From contig CARTDA010000004.1 in NCBI GenBank assembly GCA_949066965.1, forward strand, positions 144,901-208,900: a stretch of 64,000 nucleotides of DNA, written 5' to 3'. The DNA is from COE1 sp949066965 (GTDB lineage Bacteria > Bacillota > Clostridia > Lachnospirales > Lachnospiraceae). The position numbers and the translations under genes are program-made. Shown piece by piece: positions 8,716-15,902 of the stretch. A model generated the notes under the pieces. It was not told the origin of the DNA and did no database searches. It was given only the letters and a program-made list of their open reading frames with translations. The stretch's first letter is position 1. Each line of letters opens with the position of its first letter.

Positions 8716-10254
8716 ATGGAACACAAAATAAACAGATATATGTATTATGTGGCAGACATTCACTCAGTTGAAGATTTTGCAAGGGTAAAAAACAATTCCG
8801 GTGCAGACCGCAGACAGGTCTGCTTTGCGAGGGCGCTTGGCGCAGGCAGGGACGATATCCTGCGGTTAGATGGCATTATGCTGCAAAATATGCGCGCAGG
8901 AAGCGTACTGTACAACAGGATACGTGCGCTCCCGGCAGCCCCCGCCGCGCAGGATGTGGAATACTATTCGGGCTGCTACCGCAACTGGACAGACTGCCAG
9001 AAAGGCCGTATGCAGACAAGGGCTTCGGGAGATGATGCGGAATTGTCCGGACTGCTTGGCAGGGCAGTGTCAGAGATAACGGATAAATACAGGCAGATAA
9101 AGCCCGGCATGTCAGAGACGATAGAAAGGAACTTTGTGGTAAAGCTGCTGTACTGGTTCGATGTGGTGATACAGGAGCTGACGGCGCACAGGGTATGCGC
9201 ACAGGGGGATGGTGAGGAGAATATCAAGCTGGCTGTGCATAACGTGGCAAAGGAGCAGGAATTTTTATTTTGCTACATGCTCACGCTTGTCGGTGTAGAT
9301 GTCCTGCTGCTGCAAAGCAGGTCGGATATTGTGCTGAGCCAGCCGCTGAACGGACTGTCCACGGAATTTGTGCTTGGGAGCTTCGCGGATGTCGAGGTGC
9401 CTGATTTTTCACCGGAGGAAAGCCGGACAGCATCACAGCCGGTGGCTGAGTCAGGGGATTTGCCGCATGGCGCGGCAGCAGGAACTGACAGCATCGGAAC
9501 CGGTCAGAACAGTGGAAATATCAGGGTGGTAATCCCCCAGCGCCATGACAGGCGGAAAGCACAGCCGCAGCCGGCCGCGGTGCCCGGTCAGCCGGAAAGG
9601 GCGCCGGAACAGCCAGTGCGTGTCTCGGTGCCGCGCCATGCTGCGCCCGCCCGCCCGGTCATAAGGAATGATGTGCGGACAGAAATGAGCTTTGAGCAGC
9701 TCGCGCAGCTTGCATCGTCCGTCGTGATGATTACCATACATGACAAAAAAGGGGAGATTATGGGTTCCGGCTCCGGTATCATGGTTGGCAGAAAGGGGTA
9801 TATCCTGACGAACCAGCACGTTGCGAGCGGGGGCAGCTATTATACTGTCAGAATCGAGGATGACGAGACTGGTTATCAGACAAAGGAGATAATCAAGTAC
9901 AACCATGTGCTTGACCTCGCCGTGATAAGGATAGACCGCACACTCAATCCGCTTCCGGTGTACAGGGGGACTCAGGGGCTTGTCAGGGGACAGAAGGTCG
10001 TGGCAATCGGAAGCCCGCTGGGACTGTTCAATTCCGTGTCGGATGGGATTATATCAGGCTTCCGCAAGTTTGACGGTGTTGACATGATACAGTTTACGGC
10101 GCCCACATCACCGGGCAGCTCCGGCGGTGCCGTGCTTAATATGTACGGCGAGGTCATCGGCATCAGCACGGCGGGCATTCCCGACGCGCAGGGCATCAAC
10201 CTCGCGGTCGGATATGAATTTATCAATATGTTCATCCAGGGCTTTACCGGTTAG
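8716..10254 (+). CDS. Cytoplasmic trypsin-like (S1C/DegP-type) protease with unknown N-terminal domain
   Basis: A 512-residue protein with no signal peptide or membrane segment. Residues 1-225 form an unrecognised, mostly helical domain. Residues about 235-320 are a Pro/Gln/Ala-rich linker. Residues about 330-512 are a trypsin-like peptidase with catalytic His368 (TNQHVAS), Asp400 (HVLDLAVIRID) and Ser469 (SPGSSGGAV). The triad is complete, so activity is likely. No PDZ domain follows, unlike HtrA. Its position between the Ter biosynthetic genes and yceG/telA suggests it processes or senses a partner of the stress response (inference). Start at 8716 has GCAGGGGATAACG upstream. Confidence 0.85.
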   Translation: MEHKINRYMYYVADIHSVEDFARVKNNSGADRRQVCFARALGAGRDDILRLDGIMLQNMRAGSVLYNRIRALPAAPAAQDVEYYSGCYRNWTDCQKGRMQTRASGDDAELSGLLGRAVSEITDKYRQIKPGMSETIERNFVVKLLYWFDVVIQELTAHRVCAQGDGEENIKLAVHNVAKEQEFLFCYMLTLVGVDVLLLQSRSDIVLSQPLNGLSTEFVLGSFADVEVPDFSPEESRTASQPVAESGDLPHGAAAGTDSIGTGQNSGNIRVVIPQRHDRRKAQPQPAAVPGQPERAPEQPVRVSVPRHAAPARPVIRNDVRTEMSFEQLAQLASSVVMITIHDKKGEIMGSGSGIMVGRKGYILTNQHVASGGSYYTVRIEDDETGYQTKEIIKYNHVLDLAVIRIDRTLNPLPVYRGTQGLVRGQKVVAIGSPLGLFNSVSDGIISGFRKFDGVDMIQFTAPTSPGSSGGAVLNMYGEVIGISTAGIPDAQGINLAVGYEFINMFIQGFTG

Positions 10255-10326
10255 GGGTTATGGAGTTCCGGTTCATTAAAGACAGATTAAAAATGTGTTA
10301 ATATTTGAAAGTATGTTCTGATATTG

Positions 10327-10355
10327 TTGAATAACTTGTTTTAGTATGATATAAT
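10327..10355 (+). promoter_or_regulatory. Candidate promoter of the yceG-telA-terD unit
   Basis: -35 TTGAAT (10327-10332), a 17-bp spacer, and a perfect -10 TATAAT (10350-10355). The predicted start point falls at the left arm of the hairpin repeat at 10362, so the transcript would begin with that hairpin. Confidence 0.6.
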
Positions 10356-10361
10356 TTATAT

Positions 10362-10387
10362 TCATGGCAGTTTTCGTCTGCCGTGAG
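10362..10387. repeat. Hairpin repeat, ATACTCACGGCAG family (copy 1)
   Basis: TCATGGCAG, an eight-base loop TTTTCGTC in part, then CTGCCGTGA. It is one of seven related palindromes in the window and is located at the presumed 5' end of the yceG transcript. Confidence 0.7.
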
Positions 10388-10426
10388 CATAAAGATGAAA
10401 CGGAATTGCTATATTGAGGGAAAGAA

Positions 10427-12697
10427 ATGTTTACGCATATTCAAATCAAAAACTTAAATGATTTTTTTGTGGAACGAAACAGCAGACCGGACAAGGGTGT
10501 ATATTTCTACCGGATAAACGGATACACGGAGGAAATCGGGCAGTTTATACAAAAGTATTATGAGGCGGCAAGGCTTTCGGGCGTGATTATTGAGGGGAAA
10601 ATCCCCAATCCTGACGAGAAAAACCTTTCTTATTATGAGGAAATCATGGGACTGGAATTCCGGATGAGTCCGGAATTCATATCACAGAGCCTGAAAAAAT
10701 GGCTCCCCCGCATGAACGATTACCAGCGAGGGAATGTGGCGCGGGCGCTGTTTGACACCCTTGATTCCCTGCGAAAGGCTGGCAAAAATGAGAATATGCT
10801 GAAAAATGCATACATAAAGTTTATGTGCTGGCTATATTATAAGTTTGAGCGCATTGTCAACATGCTCGGCGAAAACAGGATTCCCAAAATATTGTACGAG
10901 GGTGAAGTCAGCAGCTATGAATTGCAGCTTATTACAATTCTTTCCAATGCCGGGTGCGATGTAGTGCTCTTGCAGTATCACGGCGATGCGAAGTATCTGG
11001 CGCTCGATGCACAGAGCCGGATATCGGACAGTCTTGTGCTGCCGGACATGGGGCAGTTCCCGCCGGATTTTAATTTAAAGTGGATTCGCACCGAGATACA
11101 AAACGCGGTGAATAACGAAAGATTATATGGCGTAAAGCCGCAGGTCCTCAACTGTACCAACGCATGGATAGAGGGAAAGGGGCTTGCGGATGTCAGGAAA
11201 AGCACCATGGCGCGGGGGGATGACCCAAAGCTTTTTTACAACTGCTTTTACCGGATAAACGGTGTGGAAGACAAGCTGACTTATGTAAATGAATTGTACC
11301 AGCTCCAGCTGGAACTGACCAATAGCCAGAGACGTGTTGTAATCGTTGACGAGTCCATCCCAAAGCCCAGCATGGACGAGATAGCCGGGGTGAAACGCAA
11401 AAATTATACAAGGCAGGACGAGATGCTGATGGACTTGTCGGCAAACATACAGTACAGTGCCAACATTGAGCTGCAAAGGCTGATGGTAAAGGCATTTCTG
11501 GATGTGATGCTCGCGGAGTCAAAAGCTGCCGGATCAAACCTCAACAAGCTGACCAACAAGGCTGTATACATGATTTGCTGGATAAGGCGGTACACAAAGG
11601 AGCTTTTCTCGAGCTGGAAAATGCCGGATATCGCATGCTTTATACACATGGGACCATGTAAGGACGAAAATGAGGCAATGTTTTTGCGGTTTCTGGCACG
11701 GATTCCGGTGGATGTACTGATACTCAATCCAAATTTAAATACAAAATGCTGTCTGGAAGACAATCTTTTATATGAAATACATTTTACGGAATCGCTGTCT
11801 GTGAACCGTTATCCGAGGCAGAGCGCGGATGTGCACATGGGAACGGCGGCGTACCATGCGGAGCGCGAGCTGGATGACCTGATGTACCAGGACACCGGAA
11901 TCTACCGCAACCAGCAGTACGCCAAGGCTTCCTCCGTGACCCTGCAGACCATGTATGAGGAGATACAGATTCTGTGGAAGGAGGAGCTCAAATACCGTCC
12001 CAATTTCAGCACGGAGAATGGGATTGTCACACTGCCGGTCATCTTTGCCAAGGTATCGGGGGTCAAGGATGGCATGGTGCCAAAGTACTGGAGTTCCGTC
12101 AAGGAACTGATGACGGAGGATACGTTTGTTGTGAAGTCCGTGCCATATATTGACCCGACAGCGCCGAACCCGATGAAAATGTACGCGACGGAATTTTTTA
12201 AAAACGGACGCGTCCAGAAGAAAAAGATAAAAGAGCATGCAAGCTATCCATATAGTTTCCTGCGCGAGGAGATGCAGGAGCATATCCTCGACAAGCTGCA
12301 GCTATTGATAGAGAGCAGGGCAATTAAGGGGACTTTTGAAAATGGTACGGAGTACACAATCACGGCGACGGTTCTGAATCTGCCAAAGGAGATTGTCAGG
12401 CTGATACAGAAGTTTGACTTTACAAAGAAAAATCCAAAGCTGATATATTTTAATACGGGAGAGAAGATGATTTCCCTTGAGGATTCGATTCTTACGGCGT
12501 TTCTGAACCTGGTCGGGTTCGATGTGGTGTTCTTTGTTCCGACCGGATATCAGAATATTGAGAAACACTTTAACAAAAGACTGATGGAAGAGCACCAGAT
12601 AGGCGAGTATGTGTACGATTTGCAGGTTCCGAATATGGCGCTTGTACCGTCCGGCACACGGCCGTCATGGCGTGATAAAATTTTTCGAAGGTTATAG
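10427..12697 (+). CDS. yceG: YceG-like protein of the Ter stress-response cluster
   Basis: A 756-residue soluble protein with the length and layout of the YceG family, which in Bacillus is encoded beside terD-like genes and a TelA homologue. No transmembrane segments or known catalytic motif were found. Recognisable features are an N-terminal YFYRINGYTEEIGQFIQKYY stretch and a second FYNCFYRINGVEDKLTYVNE stretch near residue 270, which suggests internal duplication of a small module; a central helical domain covers 320-560. It precedes telA by 65 bp containing a hairpin repeat, so the two are probably co-transcribed. Molecular function is unknown; YceG proteins are placed by published comparative genomics among components of Ter complexes. 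Confidence 0.75.
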   Translation: MFTHIQIKNLNDFFVERNSRPDKGVYFYRINGYTEEIGQFIQKYYEAARLSGVIIEGKIPNPDEKNLSYYEEIMGLEFRMSPEFISQSLKKWLPRMNDYQRGNVARALFDTLDSLRKAGKNENMLKNAYIKFMCWLYYKFERIVNMLGENRIPKILYEGEVSSYELQLITILSNAGCDVVLLQYHGDAKYLALDAQSRISDSLVLPDMGQFPPDFNLKWIRTEIQNAVNNERLYGVKPQVLNCTNAWIEGKGLADVRKSTMARGDDPKLFYNCFYRINGVEDKLTYVNELYQLQLELTNSQRRVVIVDESIPKPSMDEIAGVKRKNYTRQDEMLMDLSANIQYSANIELQRLMVKAFLDVMLAESKAAGSNLNKLTNKAVYMICWIRRYTKELFSSWKMPDIACFIHMGPCKDENEAMFLRFLARIPVDVLILNPNLNTKCCLEDNLLYEIHFTESLSVNRYPRQSADVHMGTAAYHAERELDDLMYQDTGIYRNQQYAKASSVTLQTMYEEIQILWKEELKYRPNFSTENGIVTLPVIFAKVSGVKDGMVPKYWSSVKELMTEDTFVVKSVPYIDPTAPNPMKMYATEFFKNGRVQKKKIKEHASYPYSFLREEMQEHILDKLQLLIESRAIKGTFENGTEYTITATVLNLPKEIVRLIQKFDFTKKNPKLIYFNTGEKMISLEDSILTAFLNLVGFDVVFFVPTGYQNIEKHFNKRLMEEHQIGEYVYDLQVPNMALVPSGTRPSWRDKIFRRL

Positions 12698-12700
12698 GAA

Positions 12701-12739
12701 ACTATACTCACGGCAGATTTCATCTGTCGTGAGTATAGT
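12701..12739. repeat. Hairpin repeat, ATACTCACGGCAG family (copy 2)
   Basis: ACTATACTCACGGCAGA is followed by the mirror arm TCTGTCGTGAGTATAGT, a near-perfect 39-bp palindrome. It is intergenic between yceG and telA with no T-run, so it could be a processing hairpin or attenuator as well as a repeat. Confidence 0.8.
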
Positions 12740-12762
12740 TCAATCAAAGATGGAGGATTACT

Positions 12763-13902
12763 ATGGGATTAGATTTTAGCAAAACAAAAGCACAGTCAGC
12801 CGTACTGGCAAGTACGCCGGAAGCGAAGAACGAGATTGAGGTTGTCGAGGCGTATGATATCGTGGAAGACCGGCAGCAGATGAATAACGCGCTTGTCGGA
12901 TCGCAGGAGGTTGACGATATTGTAAGCACGATTGAAGTGGGAAACCTTGAGACGATTGTATCGTTTGGCGCCGAGGTTGCAGAGGAGATATCAAAGGCTT
13001 CGGACGTCGTGCTGAACAATGTCAATATGGCACAGCTGGACGATTCGAGCGAGATGCTCAATGCGCTTGCAAAGGTCATGGAGAAGTTTGACATTGACGA
13101 GCTCCAGGAAAATCCGTCTCTTTTTGGCAAACTTTTTGGTAACATGAGAAAGCAATTGGATAAAATACTGGATAAGTACCATACCATGGGAGACGAGGTT
13201 GACAAGATTTATGTGGAGCTCAAAAAATATGAGTCGGAAATCAAGCAGTCCAACCGCAATCTCAATACCATGTTCGACGCCAATGTCAACTATTACCATG
13301 AACTTGTCAAGTATATTCTGGCAGGCGAGCAGGGATGCAGGGAGCTTGAACAGTATATCGCACAGAGGGAGTCGGATATGCAGACGACAGGGGACACCTC
13401 CATCCAGTTTGAGATTACAAGCCTGAACCAGGCGCTGATGATGCTCGAGCAGCGGACACAGGACTTGCGGACGGCAGAGAGCGTTGCCATGCAGTCCATC
13501 CCGATGATTAAGGCGATGGAGTTCAGCAACATGAATCTTGTCAGAAAGATAAATTCTGCGTTTATTATAACACTTCCGGTATTTAAGCAGGCGCTTGCAC
13601 AGGCGATTATGCTGAAACGCCAGAAGATACAGGCTGAGGCGATGAGTGCGCTTGACGCAAAGACAAATGAGCTCTTAATCAAGAATGCACAGAATACGGT
13701 TGAGCAGACGAAGCTTACGACGGCGATGGCGGCGGGCAGCTCCATCAAGATTGAGACGCTTGAAACGACATGGAGAACAATTGTGGACGGCATTAACGAG
13801 ACAAGGCAGATTCAGAATGACGCAAGGCAGAAGCGCATCGAGGACCAGGCAAGGCTCGAGAACATCAAGCAGGAATTTAACAGGATGTACCATATGCCAT
13901 AG
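12763..13902 (+). CDS. telA: Toxic anion resistance protein, TelA/KlaA family
   Basis: A 379-residue, strongly helical cytosolic protein. Conserved TelA features include the long coiled region MRKQLDKILDKYHTMGDEVD, LEQYIAQRESDM, and the C-terminal motif TLETTWRTIVDG in the form ETLETTWRTIVDGINE, ending in a charged helix. TelA proteins accompany TerD proteins in tellurite, bacteriocin and cell-envelope stress resistance; their biochemical role is not settled. RBS GGAGG lies 8 bp before the ATG. It is followed 75 bp later by the first terD. Confidence 0.9.
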   Translation: MGLDFSKTKAQSAVLASTPEAKNEIEVVEAYDIVEDRQQMNNALVGSQEVDDIVSTIEVGNLETIVSFGAEVAEEISKASDVVLNNVNMAQLDDSSEMLNALAKVMEKFDIDELQENPSLFGKLFGNMRKQLDKILDKYHTMGDEVDKIYVELKKYESEIKQSNRNLNTMFDANVNYYHELVKYILAGEQGCRELEQYIAQRESDMQTTGDTSIQFEITSLNQALMMLEQRTQDLRTAESVAMQSIPMIKAMEFSNMNLVRKINSAFIITLPVFKQALAQAIMLKRQKIQAEAMSALDAKTNELLIKNAQNTVEQTKLTTAMAAGSSIKIETLETTWRTIVDGINETRQIQNDARQKRIEDQARLENIKQEFNRMYHMP

Positions 13903-13977
13903 AAACCTGGTGGTATCTGATAAATGGAAAGCACTAAAAATAAATAAATATTTTTATTATTTAAGGAGGAAAAATAT

Positions 13978-14559
13978 ATGCCAATTAGTTTAGCAAAAGG
14001 ACAGAAAGTGGATCTGACAAAAGGAAACCCTGGGCTGAAGAAGATTATGGTAGGACTTGGATGGGACGTGAATACGTTTGATTCCGGTGCGGACTTTGAC
14101 CTTGACGCCGCAGCGTTTATGGTCGGGGCAAACGGAAAGTGCCCGACAGAAAAAGAATTTGTTTTCTACGGAAACCTGGCGCACCCGAGCGGGTCAGTGA
14201 AGCACATGGGCGATAACCTGACAGGAGAGGGAGAGGGCGACGATGAGCAGATTCAGATTGACCTTGAAAAAATTCCTGCAAATGTCGAGAAGGTGGCGTT
14301 TACGGTTACAATCTATGACTCGGATGCCAGGAGGCAGAATTTTGGCCAGGTTTCCAACGCATTTATCCGTATTGTGGACGAGACGACAAATACGGAACTG
14401 ATCCGCTATGACCTCGGGGAGGATTTCTCGATTGAGACGGCGGTTGTTGTCGGCGAGCTCTACAGGCATAATGGGGAGTGGAAGTTCAATGCGATTGGAA
14501 GCGGGTTCCAGGGCGGACTTGCGGCGCTCTGCGGACATTATGGAATAGAGGTTGCATAA
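13978..14559 (+). CDS. terD: TerD family calcium-binding stress protein (first copy)
   Basis: A 193-residue protein beginning MPISLAKGQKVDLTKGNPGL with the TerD core: GLGWDVNTF, DFDLDAAAFM, FYGN, HMGDNLTGEGEGDDEQI and FGQVSNAFIRI. The acidic residues of DFDLD and GEGDDEQ form the Ca2+ sites described for TerD proteins of other bacteria. The AAGGAGGAAAAATAT leader is very strong, suggesting high expression. It is the first of three tandem paralogues and is most similar to the second, sharing an identical GEDFSIETA region, so a recent duplication is likely. It probably acts as a cytosolic or membrane-associated metal-dependent stress protein. Confidence 0.95.
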   Translation: MPISLAKGQKVDLTKGNPGLKKIMVGLGWDVNTFDSGADFDLDAAAFMVGANGKCPTEKEFVFYGNLAHPSGSVKHMGDNLTGEGEGDDEQIQIDLEKIPANVEKVAFTVTIYDSDARRQNFGQVSNAFIRIVDETTNTELIRYDLGEDFSIETAVVVGELYRHNGEWKFNAIGSGFQGGLAALCGHYGIEVA

Positions 14560-14592
14560 CACAGTAAAAAATTGAAAATGGAGGATATAGGT

Positions 14593-15177
14593 ATGCCGGT
14601 TAGTTTGCAAAAGGGTCAGAAGGTTAGTCTTACAAAGGATAATCCAGGTCTGAAAAATGTTGTTGTGGGACTTGGATGGGATGTCAATGCATTTGATACA
14701 GGTGGGGATTTCGATTTGGACGCAGCTGCATTTCTTCTGACTGATACAGGAAAAGTTTCAAATTCGAGTGACTTTGTATTTTACGGAAATCTGACACATC
14801 CGTCAGGAAGCGTCGTGCACCAGGGAGATAACCTGACAGGTGTGGGAGACGGTGATGACGAGCAGATTAAGATTGATTTGTCAAAGGTTCCGGACAACAT
14901 CACGAAGATAGCAATTACGGTGACGATATATGAGCCGGAAGCGAGAAAGCAGAATTTCGGTCAGGTAAACAATGCGTTTATCCGAATCTATAATGAAGCA
15001 ACCGGCGAGGAGATGCTCCGCTATGACCTCGGGGAGGATTTCTCGATTGAGACGGCGGCGGTATTTGGCGAGCTGTACAAGAGCGGAAGTGAGTGGAAGT
15101 TCAATGCCATTGGAAGCGGATTCCAGGGCGGACTTGCAGCGCTCTGTGCAAATTTTGGTGTGGAAGTAAGCGCGTAA
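14593..15177 (+). CDS. terD: TerD family protein (second copy)
   Basis: A 194-residue paralogue starting MPVSLQKGQKVSLTKDNPGL. The ATG at 14593 is chosen because ATGGAGG sits 8 bp upstream; an upstream ATG at 14578 lies in the RBS. Calcium-binding acidic motifs are intact (DFDLDAAAF and GVGDGDDEQIKIDL). It differs from copy one in the loop after AAAFLL and in the tail. Spacing of about 33 bp to each neighbour indicates a single operon. Confidence 0.95.
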   Translation: MPVSLQKGQKVSLTKDNPGLKNVVVGLGWDVNAFDTGGDFDLDAAAFLLTDTGKVSNSSDFVFYGNLTHPSGSVVHQGDNLTGVGDGDDEQIKIDLSKVPDNITKIAITVTIYEPEARKQNFGQVNNAFIRIYNEATGEEMLRYDLGEDFSIETAAVFGELYKSGSEWKFNAIGSGFQGGLAALCANFGVEVSA

Positions 15178-15206
15178 AGAGTTTTGTTGACAGGAGGTAG
15201 AATAAA

Positions 15207-15797
15207 ATGTCAGTTAGTTTACAAAAAGGACAGAAGGTGAGTCTGTCAAAGGATAATGCCGGATTATCCAAAGTAATTGTAGGGCTTGGATGGGACGAGG
15301 CAAAGCGTGAAAAAAAAGGTTTTTTTGCACCGAAGCCACAGCCGATTGACTGTGACGCGTCTGCAATTTTGCTCATGAACGGAAAGCTTTGTGCAAATGA
15401 TGATGTCATTTATTTCAATAATCTGAGACATAAGACAGGAACCGTGCAGCATATGGGGGATAACCTCACTGGGGCGGGAGACGGCGATGATGAACAGATT
15501 ATTGTGGATCTGGCTGCAATTCCGGAACAGTATGATAGGATTGTGATTGTAGTCAATATTTATCAGGCATACCAGAGAAAACAGCATTTTGGAATGATTC
15601 AGAATGCGTTTATCCGCCTTGTTGATGCCAGGAACAACACAGAGATGTGCAAATACAATCTGTCTGAGGATTACTCAAATATGACGGCGATGATTTTTGG
15701 CGAGATATACAGACATAACGGTGAGTGGAAGTTCAATGCAGTTGGTCAGGGAACACAGGACCAGGGACTTGGGGAGCTCGTAAACAGATTTCTGTAA
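15207..15797 (+). CDS. TerD family protein, divergent third copy
   Basis: A 196-residue TerD-fold protein. The usual DFDLDA loop is replaced by an insertion (EAKREKKGFFAPKPQPIDCD) and the second acidic motif AGDGDDEQI is retained. Loss of part of the first calcium site suggests altered metal binding, as in the TerE/TerZ-type specialised members. The C-terminus also differs (GQGTQDQGLGELVNRFL). RBS GGAGG is 9 bp upstream. It is likely co-transcribed with the two canonical copies and perhaps forms mixed complexes (inference). Confidence 0.9.
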   Translation: MSVSLQKGQKVSLSKDNAGLSKVIVGLGWDEAKREKKGFFAPKPQPIDCDASAILLMNGKLCANDDVIYFNNLRHKTGTVQHMGDNLTGAGDGDDEQIIVDLAAIPEQYDRIVIVVNIYQAYQRKQHFGMIQNAFIRLVDARNNTEMCKYNLSEDYSNMTAMIFGEIYRHNGEWKFNAVGQGTQDQGLGELVNRFL

Positions 15798-15902
15798 ATA
15801 GTGAAAATGTTACTGGAACAACACGTACAGTAACAGATAAAAATCCGCAGGTTTGTGCATGGGGCATAAAGCTGCGGACTTTGAAAGGAGTATAATAATA
15901 AA

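Noticed and set aside
8876..9202. Long antisense frames inside the protease gene and elsewhere (for example 11768-12283 and 35296-36324 on the minus strand)
   Set aside because: They lack ribosome sites and recognisable families and lie opposite strongly supported genes; they arise from GC-rich codon bias.
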